Position numbers and translations under genes: made by a program. 64,000 bases of DNA. Origin: Mucilaginibacter sp. OK098. GTDB taxonomy: Bacteria; Bacteroidota; Bacteroidia; Sphingobacteriales; Sphingobacteriaceae. The stretch spans positions 248,504-312,503 of the forward strand of contig NZ_FRCM01000003.1 in the NCBI RefSeq assembly GCF_900142915.1. The letters are read 5' to 3'. Of this stretch, positions 35,940-45,893 are shown one piece after another (position 1 is the first letter of the stretch; the number at the start of each line of letters is the position of its first letter). The notes beneath the pieces are model-generated. The model was not told where the DNA came from and searched no databases. It saw nothing but the letters and a program-made list of their open reading frames with translations.

Positions 35940-38300
35940 ATGAATAGACTTAAAATAATCATGGTGATTACAATCACGCTACTTTGCCCGGTGCGATTGT
36001 TTTCGCAGGTAAATTATTTCGTGTCATCCCACGGAAGTGATACTAATCCGGGTACACTGGTAAAGCCTTTTGCCTCCATTTCCAGCGCGGTGGAAAAAGC
36101 CAGGGGCCAAAGTGGTAAAATTAACGTGTGTCTGATGGGGGGAACTTATCGTTTGGACCGCCCCGTTATTTTCACCGGTCAGGATTCAAGGCAAAACGGC
36201 AGCACACTTACGCTTACCAGCTACAAAAAGCAAAAAGTAATTGTCACCGGTGGCGCAGTGCTTCACCTGAAATGGGCGCCTTATAAAGATGGCATTTGGA
36301 AAGCCGATGTGGCACAAAATGTTCAGTTCGACGAACTGTTCGTGAACGGGCAGTTACAGCATATGGCCCGCTATCCCAATTATGACCCTTCTGCCCATTA
36401 TTTGGGTGGAACTGTAGAGGATGTGTTATCACCACAGCGTATCGCCCGTTGGAAATCGCCGGAGGGCGGATATGTACACGCATTACACCCTTCCCAATGG
36501 GGTGATGTTCATTACAGGATTACCGGGAAAAATGACAAAGGTGAGCTAGTACTGGAAGGAGGATGGCAAAACAACCGCCGCATGGGGATGAGTGAAAAAC
36601 ACCGATTTGTTGAGAATGTTTTTGAGGAACTTGATACAGCGAACGAATGGTACTATGATAAGAATGCTAAAACGCTATATTACTTTCCACCTGCCGGGCT
36701 TGACCCGAAGGCCGCAACATTTGAGACACCGCAGCTTGCGAGCCTGTTCGAATTCCGCGGTACGGAAACAAAACCCGTTAGAAATATTACAGTATCCGGT
36801 TTGATTATCACTCAGACGGCAAGGACCTTTATGCAAAATAAGGAGCCTTTGTTGCGCAGCGACTGGACGATTTACCGCGGTGGTGCCGTAACGTATGAAG
36901 GCGCGGTAAATTGCAAACTAGTGAATTGTACGCTGGATAATGTTGGTGGTAATGCCGTGTTTTTCAGTAAGTATAACCGTAATTGCGCGGTATCAGAGTG
37001 CCAGATTTCTGATGCAGGAGCAAGCGCAGTTTGTTTTGTCGGTGATCCGGGCGCAGTTCGTTCTCCTAGTTTTGAATATAACGAGTTTGTTCCATTATCG
37101 AAAATGGATCGCACGCCGGGACCCAAAACCAACAATTATCCAAAGGATTGCAGCGTATATGATAACCTGATGTTTAACATTGGATTGGTGGAAAAACAAT
37201 CGGGCGGTGTGGAGCTGTCCATGTGCCAAAATATCACTGTCAGTCACAATACAATTTATGATGTTCCCCGCGCAGGCATAAATGTAAGCGAAGGAACGTG
37301 GGGTGGTCATGTTATCGAGTACAACGATGTTTTTAACACGGTTAAGGAAACCGGCGACCATGGAGCCTTTAATTCCTGGGGCCGGGATCGTTATTGGCAT
37401 CCCGACAAAAAGAGACTGGATTCAATTGTGGCAGCATACCCGGATTGGACCCTGCTTGATGTGGTAAGGCCGATCATTCTGCGCAACAACAGGTTTCGTT
37501 GCGATCATGGGTGGGATATTGACCTGGATGACGGATCTAGCAATTACATTATTTACAACAACCTTTGTTTAAACGGAGGTATTAAGCTGAGGGAGGGTGT
37601 GAACCGTGTTGTCGAAAACAATATTATGATAAATAATACCTTCCACCCTCACGTATGGTTTAAGAACAGCAATGACATATTCAGGCACAATATAGTGGGT
37701 GCGGGCTATCTTCCGATCGGGATTTCTGTATGGGGGAAGGAAGTTGATTACAACGTATTTCCTGACTCCGCCTCCTTATCCGAGGCACAGGCGAGAGGAA
37801 CCGACATCCATTCAGTATCCGTCCCGCAGGTATTTGAAAACCCGGCAAAAGGAGATTTTCGGCTTAAGGCCAATGATGATGCATTTTCAGTTGGCTTCAA
37901 AAACATTGCAATGGACAGGTTTGGAGTGGTTTCTCCAAGGCTAAAGGCAATTGCCAAGCAAGTTGATTTTCCTCTGGTTGTGGTGCAAGGCCCATCAGTC
38001 GATAGTGAAATTGTTGATTTTATGGGTGCAAAGGTGAAAAAGTTGGCTACCCTGGGAGAACGATCCGCAACGGGAATGGATGATATCAGGGGCGTTTTGG
38101 TCATATCAATAATACCTGGGCGTGCCAACGCGTTTTTCCAGGCAAATGACGTGATCATATCACTAAATAGTGTACCAACGAACAGTTTGAAGGAATTGCA
38201 AAAAGCAAGAATGTCGGTTATTGCGACATCGGCAGAAATTGTCATTTTCCGTAACCAACGTGCGTATACTAAGAGAGTCGAGTTTGATGACCGTAAGTAA
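35940..38300 (+). CDS. Secreted right-handed beta-helix protein (GH141-like) with C-terminal PDZ domain
   Basis: This 786-residue protein has a signal ending RLFSQVN. NYFVSSHGSDTNPGTLVKPF and GGTYRLDRPVIFTGQ mark the start of a parallel beta-helix like those of GH141 and related PUL enzymes. Many short turns follow up to about residue 660 (NNIMINNTFHPHVWFKNSND). The last ~90 residues (GVLVISIIPGRANAFFQAND, then VIISLNSVPTNSLKELQKA) read as a PDZ domain, probably a protein- or peptide-binding tail. It is the last gene of the GH42 operon, before the second SusCD. I cannot assign catalytic residues or substrate. Confidence 0.75.
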   Translation: MNRLKIIMVITITLLCPVRLFSQVNYFVSSHGSDTNPGTLVKPFASISSAVEKARGQSGKINVCLMGGTYRLDRPVIFTGQDSRQNGSTLTLTSYKKQKVIVTGGAVLHLKWAPYKDGIWKADVAQNVQFDELFVNGQLQHMARYPNYDPSAHYLGGTVEDVLSPQRIARWKSPEGGYVHALHPSQWGDVHYRITGKNDKGELVLEGGWQNNRRMGMSEKHRFVENVFEELDTANEWYYDKNAKTLYYFPPAGLDPKAATFETPQLASLFEFRGTETKPVRNITVSGLIITQTARTFMQNKEPLLRSDWTIYRGGAVTYEGAVNCKLVNCTLDNVGGNAVFFSKYNRNCAVSECQISDAGASAVCFVGDPGAVRSPSFEYNEFVPLSKMDRTPGPKTNNYPKDCSVYDNLMFNIGLVEKQSGGVELSMCQNITVSHNTIYDVPRAGINVSEGTWGGHVIEYNDVFNTVKETGDHGAFNSWGRDRYWHPDKKRLDSIVAAYPDWTLLDVVRPIILRNNRFRCDHGWDIDLDDGSSNYIIYNNLCLNGGIKLREGVNRVVENNIMINNTFHPHVWFKNSNDIFRHNIVGAGYLPIGISVWGKEVDYNVFPDSASLSEAQARGTDIHSVSVPQVFENPAKGDFRLKANDDAFSVGFKNIAMDRFGVVSPRLKAIAKQVDFPLVVVQGPSVDSEIVDFMGAKVKKLATLGERSATGMDDIRGVLVISIIPGRANAFFQANDVIISLNSVPTNSLKELQKARMSVIATSAEIVIFRNQRAYTKRVEFDDRK

Positions 38301-38871
38301 GCCGGGCTTAAGATTACGCTCAAACTTCTACGTGTAAAAATCAATACAGTGCCTCCTGATATTGGAATAGCTCAATAATTGCAGCTATGTAATAGCTTTA
38401 TTTATAAGCATTTGCATTTGCTTGTACATTTGGTCTATGTTTTTATTCATCCCTGCCCCCTCCTTCTTTCTAAGTTACCATAGTTTCACCTCCCGGAATA
38501 TATCTTCAACCCGGCAGTATTAAAAATACTGCTTTTGAATAATGTTCCACCAATTATCCATTGAACCAACATTTAATTTATTTTTTGACTTACTACACAG
38601 CTAACTGTGCTTAAGGTATTTAATGATATGTTAAAAAAGCCACTAATAGCCTGTAATATGTTTTTTGATGCCGAAGTTCTGCAATCGATTGCATATGGCA
38701 ATAGATTCTTTGTATCAAAAATAGCATGGGTTGCCGCTGGGAAAGAGCACCAGGATGAACCCCAGCTTATAAATATAAATTGAGTTTTGCATGCGAGTAC
38801 TTTAAAGCCAGCTATTCTTACCCTTAATATCCTGAATAATCAACCAATTATTTCACTTAAATTTTAAATTC
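38301..38871 (+). promoter_or_regulatory. Promoter/leader of SusC-2 with conserved HTCS-type box (copy D)
   Basis: The block runs about 38425-38626. It has TACATTTGGTCTATGTTTTT, CATCCCTGCC and TTACCATAGTTTC, then CAATTATCCATTGAACC, TTATTTTTTGAC at 38579, an inverted repeat CACAG-ctaa-CTGTG and CTTAAGGTATTTAATG. The leader to the ATG is about 250 nt, the longest of the three good copies. No gene lies in this region. Confidence 0.65.
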
Positions 38872-41800
38872 ATGAAAAGAAAACTACTAACAAAATTCCT
38901 GATTTTTATCGGGATGACCTTATCAGCTTTATTGATAAGTCTACCGGGCTTTTCCCAAACGGGGAAAATTACCGGCAAAGTGTCGGGTTCGGACGATGGG
39001 CTTTCCCTGCCTGGCGTTACGGTTAGAATAAAAGGCACGTCTGGGGGTACGGTTACGAATGCAGACGGTGTTTATTCCATAAATGCTGCTCAGGGAAGTA
39101 CCTTAATTTTCTCTTTTCTTGGTTACGAACAAAAAGAGATTGTCATTTCGGCATCAGGCACACTTAACGTAACCCTGTCTAAAAGTACCAATAGCCTCAA
39201 CGAAGTAGTTGTAATTGGATATGGTACGGCTCGCAGAAAAGACCTGGTAAGTTCTGTTGATGTGGTGGCCGCGAAAGATGCAGGTGCCAATACATCAACA
39301 AGTCCCGCACAATTATTGATAGGTAAAGCTGCGGGCGTTCAGGTGTTGCAGGCAAATGGTGTACCTGGTTCAGGAGCGCAAATCATTATACGCGGCACCG
39401 GTTCCTTCACTGATGTTAGCCCGCTTTACGTTATTGACGGCATCCAGGGCGACGCCAACCTTTTTAATACGATCAGTCCGCAGGACATTGAAAACATAAC
39501 CATATTAAAGGACGCTGCGTCTACGGCAATATACGGTGTAGCCGCTGCAAATGGCGTTGTTATGATCACAACAAAAAAAGGTAAGGCAGGCGCCACTCAA
39601 ATATCATTTATATCACAAGTTGGTCTATCCAATGTGCCGAAAAAGCTCGATTTACTAAAAGCGGCCGATTATGTAAAGCTCCTTAAAGACATTGATGTTT
39701 CGCTCAATCAGACAATACCGGCAAAACTTAACACGCCGTATGTTTTGGTTGACAGAACCGACTGGCAAAACGAAATTTTTAAAACAGCTTTGTCAACTCA
39801 AAATGATGTGAGTGTAAGCGGCGGAGGTGACAAGGTTACCTATAATATGTCGGCAGGATATGTAACGCAGCAAGCCCTGGTTAAGGATTATCAGTTTAAA
39901 AGGTTTAATAACCGGTTCGTATTGGACGAAAAATTGGGCCGCTTTCATTTCGGGCAAACTTTAAATTTAAGGTACACCAAAACTAATGGCCAAACAGCAA
40001 GCATCGGTAACGCACTTACTTATGCTCCTTATCAACCCATTTATGATTCTTCAATTCCGGGCGGTTACTCCATCCTTACCAATGTTGATGACAACAGCAA
40101 TGCCGGAAACCCATTACAGCCGCTAGGCGTACAAACAGAAAGCAGCCGTGAAATGGTATTATATCCACAGGTATTTGGCGAAATAAGAATCATTGATGGT
40201 TTAACATTTCGTTCGCAGGCATCAGGAGTATATGGCAGTAGTGTAAGTGATTCTTATCAGATACCCTATGTAACTTCTAATAAACTGGCTTTCGACCGGC
40301 AGGCGGGACGTTCTTCCGGCAGCTTCTCCAATTATACCATTGAGAATTATCTATCTTATAACCATAGCTTCGGTAAACACAATCTTTCACTAACCGTGGG
40401 TACGAGTTACATAGACGCAGGTAATACCGAAAGTCTTGGTGCAACAGGGACCGGTATGCTTACTGATGCTGTAAAGAATATAGCTGTAGCCACAACTATA
40501 ACCGGGAGTGCTTCTTCAGGTTATTACACTCAATTTGGCGATGTACAATCATATTACGGGCGTTTGATTTATTCTTATGACGATAAGTATATTCTTTCAG
40601 CCAGCATAAGGCGTGATGGATCTTCAAATTTTGGCCCCTTAAGCCGTTACGGTAATTTTCCGGGTGTAGGCTTCGCATGGCGTTTCAGTCAGGAAGATTT
40701 CATAAAGGCAGCCCTTCCATTTATCAGCGATGGTAAACTGCGCGTTGGATGGGGGCGTACAGGTAACAACAGGTTCGGCCTTACGAGTACAAATGTGTTT
40801 ACCTTTGCCGGATCGCCTACCGGAAATTTGGTCTATTCTTTTGGTCAGCCTGAACAATTCGTTAGCGGAACAACGGTTACTACCATCGCCAACCCATTAT
40901 TACACTGGGAATCAACTGATCAAACCGATGCCGGCATTGATCTTGCATTTCTCAATAACCGGGTAACTTTTACTGCCGATTACTATAACCGGAAAAGTAG
41001 TGGTTTGTTAGTGCAAATTCCCCTGCCGCCAAGTTTAGGTGTAGGCATAAATACAGGAGGCAGTAGTGAGACTGTTAACGCGGCCGATGCACAAAACAAA
41101 GGTTTTGAATTTCAACTAGGTTACCATTCTGAGGTTAAAAGGGATTTTAGCTATAACATAAGTGTTAACGGCGCTTTTAACAATAATAAAACAATATCGC
41201 TGGGTGTCCAATCGCCAACTCCGATAATTGGAGGAACCGGTGCTGTAGAGACAATGACTATGCAAGGCATCCCTATCGGATCATACTATGGTTATAAGGT
41301 TGATCATGTAGCCAGAAATCAGGCTGAAATCGATGCGTTAAATAAAATAGCGCAGCAGAAAAGCGGCAATCCGACTGCAGTTTACCAGGCTGGACTGCTC
41401 CCGGGCGACTTTATATATAAGGATTTGACCGGCGATGGAACCGTTAATTCAAAAGATCAGCAGTTTTTGGGGAGTTCTATTCCAAAGTTTATTTACGGAA
41501 TTAATTTGGGTGCTACCTTTCATAATTTCGATCTTAATATAGTGTTATCAGGCGTGCAGGGCGTGCAAATTGGAAACAATCTGAAATCCACTTTGGAGTT
41601 CGCGGCAACAGGGCATAACGCCTCAACCGCCATATTAAACCGGTGGGAAAACCCGGGCGACAATGCCGCATTGCCAAGAGCAGGACAGAATGCAACCGGA
41701 TCTGGGAATACAAGGCCATCAGATTTCTTTATAGACAACGGCGCCTATTTACGTGCCCGTAACATCACCCTCGGTTATACATTTAGTAAGGCCACTCTAC

Positions 41801-42012
41801 AATCGTTTTCGGGTAAGGTTTTAAGCAAACTGCGTATATATATTGCCGCGGAAAATTTATTTACGATAACCGGCTATAAAGGGTATAATCCCGAACTAAG
41901 CACGGTTAACGGTGATAACAATGCGAACGACACTATTTTTAACCGTGGTATTGATAATGGCCAGATACCGCAGCCGCGTACATTTTTATTCGGGATACAA
42001 GCAGGATTTTAA
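38872..42012 (+). CDS. susC: SusC-like TonB-dependent transporter (second pair)
   Basis: A 1046-residue protein with a signal ending LPGFSQTG and a CarboxypepD-like domain (TGKVSGSDDGLSLPGVTVRI). The SusC signature NEVVVIGYGTARRKD, plug and barrel follow, ending in GAYLRARNITLGYTFSK. It differs from SusC-1 throughout, so it is not a fresh duplicate. It shares the conserved promoter block and therefore probably the same HTCS control. Confidence 0.95.
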   Translation: MKRKLLTKFLIFIGMTLSALLISLPGFSQTGKITGKVSGSDDGLSLPGVTVRIKGTSGGTVTNADGVYSINAAQGSTLIFSFLGYEQKEIVISASGTLNVTLSKSTNSLNEVVVIGYGTARRKDLVSSVDVVAAKDAGANTSTSPAQLLIGKAAGVQVLQANGVPGSGAQIIIRGTGSFTDVSPLYVIDGIQGDANLFNTISPQDIENITILKDAASTAIYGVAAANGVVMITTKKGKAGATQISFISQVGLSNVPKKLDLLKAADYVKLLKDIDVSLNQTIPAKLNTPYVLVDRTDWQNEIFKTALSTQNDVSVSGGGDKVTYNMSAGYVTQQALVKDYQFKRFNNRFVLDEKLGRFHFGQTLNLRYTKTNGQTASIGNALTYAPYQPIYDSSIPGGYSILTNVDDNSNAGNPLQPLGVQTESSREMVLYPQVFGEIRIIDGLTFRSQASGVYGSSVSDSYQIPYVTSNKLAFDRQAGRSSGSFSNYTIENYLSYNHSFGKHNLSLTVGTSYIDAGNTESLGATGTGMLTDAVKNIAVATTITGSASSGYYTQFGDVQSYYGRLIYSYDDKYILSASIRRDGSSNFGPLSRYGNFPGVGFAWRFSQEDFIKAALPFISDGKLRVGWGRTGNNRFGLTSTNVFTFAGSPTGNLVYSFGQPEQFVSGTTVTTIANPLLHWESTDQTDAGIDLAFLNNRVTFTADYYNRKSSGLLVQIPLPPSLGVGINTGGSSETVNAADAQNKGFEFQLGYHSEVKRDFSYNISVNGAFNNNKTISLGVQSPTPIIGGTGAVETMTMQGIPIGSYYGYKVDHVARNQAEIDALNKIAQQKSGNPTAVYQAGLLPGDFIYKDLTGDGTVNSKDQQFLGSSIPKFIYGINLGATFHNFDLNIVLSGVQGVQIGNNLKSTLEFAATGHNASTAILNRWENPGDNAALPRAGQNATGSGNTRPSDFFIDNGAYLRARNITLGYTFSKATLQSFSGKVLSKLRIYIAAENLFTITGYKGYNPELSTVNGDNNANDTIFNRGIDNGQIPQPRTFLFGIQAGF

Positions 42013-42036
42013 GTGACATTTTTAAAAAATATAAAC

Positions 42037-43635
42037 ATGAAAAAATATATAAAATTTCTTATGACGGGAGGGCTTTTGATTCTCTCGATAGGGTGTAAAA
42101 AAGATTTAAGTTTACCAAATAAAAGCGCGTACACGTATGACACTTATTTTACCAGCGATGCTGCAATAAACCAGGCCGTTGTGGCCACTTACGCAGGTTT
42201 GTTGCATACTGGTTTGTGGGCACGGGAGTGGTATTATACCTTTGACCTGCTTGGCTATGATGGCAAAAACAATCAGCCCCTGGTAGGCGACCTGCTGCAA
42301 ATGGCTCAGTATAATTTTGGTCCGGATCTTGACGTGATGAACGAAACATGGTCAGCATTATACCAGATAATAGCGCGCGCCAACGTCGTTATTGATCGTG
42401 CAGGGGCATGGAAACCAGCTAACGCCACGGAGACAACTGACCAAACTCAATATATTGCCGAGGCGAAATTTCTGCGTGCTTATTCCTATTTTCAACTCGT
42501 TAATTGTTTTGGGCGTGTGCCTTTGCGTACCAAGTATATCCCCCTGCCAACACCTGCAGAGATTAACCTGGCGAGATCACCTGTTGCAGATGTATGGGCG
42601 TTTATCGAACAGGATTTAAAAGATGCTGAGGCAGGCCTTCCTGTTTCATATCCTGCTGCTAATTATGGGCGTGCAACACAAGGTGCTGCAGTGGCACTTT
42701 TGGGTAAATCTTATTTATATGAGAAAAAATGGAGCCAGGCACAAACCGAACTTACGAAGTTAACCCAGTCAACTTTCGGTTATGCACTTGCACCAGTATA
42801 TAACGACCTCTTTGACGATCCTAACCAGGATAATATTGCTAAAAACCCTGAAACCATTTTCCAGGTGATGAACCAACAGTGGACTGATTGGGGTATAGGT
42901 AATCAATACTACCTATTTGGGGGCCAGGAAACCTGGGGCGGAAAAGCAACACACTCAGGCCGTGCGCAGGAATATGGGTTTAATGATTGGAACAATGTAC
43001 TTGTAACTACAACTGCTGTTAAAGCCTTCACCTACCCTAATCCACAAAACCCATCTGCGAATTATGTAGACCCCCGCGCAGCTTTCACCTTTTATGGCGA
43101 TGCTGCAAGTGGCGGGCAAACGCAATATTGCCAGCAATGTTCTACAGGCCCCGTAGCTTATCCTTACGCCACAAAAGGGTACGAGTGGCTTAAATATGAA
43201 TATTATAATAAGACAGCGTCTTTTGGCGGACCGGCAAGTGGTATAAATGGCCAGGTAATACGCTATGCTGATGTATTGCTTATGCTGGCAGAAGCTTACA
43301 TACAGCAAGGAAATACTGGAGCACAGCCCTTGGGATTGATTAACCAGGTACGCAGCAGGCCAAGTGTTAATGCCCCGCAATATACCTCGCTGGGCAGCCA
43401 GACGCAAGCCATGACCATCTTAATGCGTGAAAGACAGTTAGAACTAACAGGTGAACAAAGCCGTTATTTTGACTTAATACGCTGGGGCATTGCGAAGCAA
43501 ACAATAAATTCAGAAAGGCAAATTGAGGATGGTACACAGCCCTTCCAGGATAAAAATGTGCTTTTCCCAATACCTTTAGCCGAGAAGAATGCCAATTCTG
43601 CAATTGCTAAAGATGTTACAGGTGACTGGAATTAA
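42037..43635 (+). CDS. susD: SusD-like lipoprotein (second pair)
   Basis: The ATG at 42037 (MKKYIKFLMTGGLLILSIGC) gives 532 residues with a lipoprotein cysteine. A GTG right after the SusC stop at 42013 is a less likely start. SusD features are AEAKFLRAYSYFQLVNCFGR, the TPR-like middle, MRERQLELTGEQSRYFDLIR and the KNVLFPIPLAEKNAN end. No binding protein or enzyme follows; the unit ends at a terminator. Confidence 0.94.
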   Translation: MKKYIKFLMTGGLLILSIGCKKDLSLPNKSAYTYDTYFTSDAAINQAVVATYAGLLHTGLWAREWYYTFDLLGYDGKNNQPLVGDLLQMAQYNFGPDLDVMNETWSALYQIIARANVVIDRAGAWKPANATETTDQTQYIAEAKFLRAYSYFQLVNCFGRVPLRTKYIPLPTPAEINLARSPVADVWAFIEQDLKDAEAGLPVSYPAANYGRATQGAAVALLGKSYLYEKKWSQAQTELTKLTQSTFGYALAPVYNDLFDDPNQDNIAKNPETIFQVMNQQWTDWGIGNQYYLFGGQETWGGKATHSGRAQEYGFNDWNNVLVTTTAVKAFTYPNPQNPSANYVDPRAAFTFYGDAASGGQTQYCQQCSTGPVAYPYATKGYEWLKYEYYNKTASFGGPASGINGQVIRYADVLLMLAEAYIQQGNTGAQPLGLINQVRSRPSVNAPQYTSLGSQTQAMTILMRERQLELTGEQSRYFDLIRWGIAKQTINSERQIEDGTQPFQDKNVLFPIPLAEKNANSAIAKDVTGDWN

Positions 43636-43657
43636 TAAGTTTTAGTTTATAATTATG

Positions 43658-43693
43658 AGAGCTTGCGACATTAAAATGTTGCAAGCTCTTTTT
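43658..43693 (+). terminator. Terminator after the second susCD
   Basis: AGAGCTTGC and GCAAGCTCT form a perfect 9-bp stem, with an inner CATT/AATG extension, followed by TTTTT. It lies between converging operons and separates SusD-2 from the minus-strand fucosidase. Confidence 0.85.
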
Positions 43694-43794
43694 AGTTTAA
43701 CACTGGTTGTCCATTCCTGTAATCATTTATTAATGCTCCGGGGTAACACCAGCAAATACATTTATCATTTCATCTATAACAGGGTTCTTTGCCT

Positions 43795-45456
43795 TTATGA
43801 TAAAATCTTTATCACATTCGCATAGGTCAAATCATCAGAAGTTTTTTCAGGTAAGGAAACAATCAAGCCGTTTTCATTTCTTTCAAAACTTAACGACTGC
43901 TTTGTTGGCACCCATTCCATTTTCTGAATCTCCTTCGGAAAGTGTTCGTTATTTTTTGCTAAACTTTTTATAATCAACTTACCATTCTCCGGCCACCCCA
44001 TTGCTGTCGCATAAAGCGCACCGTCTTTTGTTGCAAAGCGGATGTCTTCATGTGTAAACGGTTTCCCTTTCCCTTCATTGAAACCTTGTGCACTTAGTTG
44101 CGCTGCCGCTTTTTGTGCCGGGCCTTCGCCAAATATTTTCCATGGCCTTGTAGCATAAATGCTTTCGTTATTCGCCTTCATCCATCTGCCAATTTCTTCA
44201 ACTATCCTTCTTTCTTTTTCATCAATGGTGCCATCGCCGCGAACAGGGATGTTTAACATCAGGTTTCCGTTCTTGGCTACAATATCAACTAAAGTTTGAA
44301 CTACCGTCTTTGCCGTTTTGTATCCATCGCGTTCGTACAGCGCCCGGTCGTAGTGCCAGCCGCCAATACAAGTATCAGTTTGCCATGGCAATGGTTGAAT
44401 TTCGTTGGCTTGTCCTCTTTCAATATCCCAAACCATTGCTCTACGTTGGTTTGGATCCAATATTTTTCCATTGATCACGGCACGAAGTTCCCCATGCTCT
44501 TTAATGCTCTTATTGTATAAATGGGCTGCTATTCGTAAACCAACATCGCTAACCGGCCAGAGCGGAAGTTGATTATCATCGAAATAAACAAGATCAGGAT
44601 TGTATTTGTTGATCAGCTCTATGGTCCGGTTATAAAACTTTTCGATGTATGCTTTTGTTGGCGGATATACACCACCTCCCCAGCCCCATTGCTCTGCGTT
44701 GAAATTATCATCTAAACTGCCCTGGCTTAAGGGATGATTTTGAGCATACAGCTCTTGCGGATCCAACCCATCCCACCATTTTCCTTTTCCGTCTGCCGCT
44801 GTAAGTTTTCCATCATAAGGTATGCCTGCGTATGCCCCGGTTTTATCTGAACGTTGCGCCACTTCATACCAGCGCCAGGCATGCGAGGCGTGAACACTTA
44901 CGCCAAATGGAAGTCCGTTATTTCTTGCTGCCTGTGCCCAACCGCCGATCAAGTCTTTTTTCGGCCCGATCCTGATCGAGTTCCAATGCTTTTGATATTT
45001 ACTATCATACAGGTCAAAATTGTCATGATGATTGGCAAGCGCCATAAAGTATTGTGCACCGGCGCTTTTATATAAGCCCACCAATTCTTCAGGATTCCAG
45101 TTTTCAGCCTTCCATACATTGATCACATCCTTAAATCCAAACTTTGAGGGATGTCCATATTTTTGTAAATGAAGCTTGTATTGCCATGAACCTTCCTGGT
45201 ACATGCCTCTGGCATACCAATCACCCGCTTCAGGCTGGCATTGCGGCCCCCAATGCGCCCACATGCCAAACTTTGCATTGCGATACCATTCAGGCGTTTG
45301 ATAATTCTGCAACGATTCCCATGTGGGATTGAACGGGCCTTTTGCAATCGGCTCATTTACAAATTGGCCTTCAAAAAAATTATTGCCTAATGCCCGCGAT
45401 AACCATAACGATGGTAAAGTGGCGGCAATTCCTTTAATTAATGTTCTGCGTCTCAT
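43795..45456 (-). CDS. GH29 alpha-L-fucosidase with Tat-like signal
   Basis: This 553-residue protein begins MRRRTLIKGIAATLPSLWLS, a twin-arginine-type signal, unlike the Sec signals of the other enzymes here. The GH29 barrel contains WAHWGPQCQPEAGDW, LANHHDNFDLYDSKY and the nucleophile region LVYFDDNQLP (Asp293). A C-terminal beta-sandwich ends ANVIKILS. It is the last gene of the minus-strand fucose cassette. It lacks the F5/8 domains of the other GH29, so it probably works on small fucosylated fragments in the periplasm. Confidence 0.9.
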   Translation of the reverse strand: MRRRTLIKGIAATLPSLWLSRALGNNFFEGQFVNEPIAKGPFNPTWESLQNYQTPEWYRNAKFGMWAHWGPQCQPEAGDWYARGMYQEGSWQYKLHLQKYGHPSKFGFKDVINVWKAENWNPEELVGLYKSAGAQYFMALANHHDNFDLYDSKYQKHWNSIRIGPKKDLIGGWAQAARNNGLPFGVSVHASHAWRWYEVAQRSDKTGAYAGIPYDGKLTAADGKGKWWDGLDPQELYAQNHPLSQGSLDDNFNAEQWGWGGGVYPPTKAYIEKFYNRTIELINKYNPDLVYFDDNQLPLWPVSDVGLRIAAHLYNKSIKEHGELRAVINGKILDPNQRRAMVWDIERGQANEIQPLPWQTDTCIGGWHYDRALYERDGYKTAKTVVQTLVDIVAKNGNLMLNIPVRGDGTIDEKERRIVEEIGRWMKANNESIYATRPWKIFGEGPAQKAAAQLSAQGFNEGKGKPFTHEDIRFATKDGALYATAMGWPENGKLIIKSLAKNNEHFPKEIQKMEWVPTKQSLSFERNENGLIVSLPEKTSDDLTYANVIKILS

Positions 45457-45510
45457 TATTAGAAGTTAAGTAGGTTTATAAAAACTTGCTGAGTTAGGTC
45501 AGCATTATGA

Positions 45511-45846
45511 TTACAATTGAAAGATCTTGTCCATCAAAATCCATTTCTCTCCTTTTTTAGCCCAGGGCAATGGTTGTTGAAACTTCCACATTAATTGTTC
45601 CCATTCCTGAACTTTTTGATTTGTATCGTCCATGGAAGCTTTGCGTTCAAAACTAAAACTATCATCAGTTTCCATGATCATGAACAAACGGCTACCCGTT
45701 CGGTAAATTTCCATATTGCGGATGCCCGAATCGGTAATACTTTTCATGACCGCAGGCCATGCGTTCTCTTTTTTGTGCCAGTTTTCATATTCGGCAATTA
45801 GTTCCGGGTTATCTATCAGGTCAACGGCCAGGCAATATTTTTTCAT
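45511..45846 (-). CDS. RhaM-type sugar mutarotase (probably for L-fucose)
   Basis: The 111-residue protein matches the L-rhamnose mutarotase family in size and motifs (KKYCLAVDLIDNPELIAEYE, GIRNMEIYRTGSRLFMIMET, and the WEQLMWKFQQPLPWA end). The family interconverts alpha and beta anomers of 6-deoxy-hexoses in the cytoplasm. Its position between GH29 and the dehydrogenases makes L-fucose the likely substrate. Rhamnose cannot be excluded by sequence. Confidence 0.85.
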   Translation of the reverse strand: MKKYCLAVDLIDNPELIAEYENWHKKENAWPAVMKSITDSGIRNMEIYRTGSRLFMIMETDDSFSFERKASMDDTNQKVQEWEQLMWKFQQPLPWAKKGEKWILMDKIFQL

Positions 45847-45893
45847 TTTTGTTCGGTTTTTGGGGATGATTAATTTTAAGCAACGTACATTTG

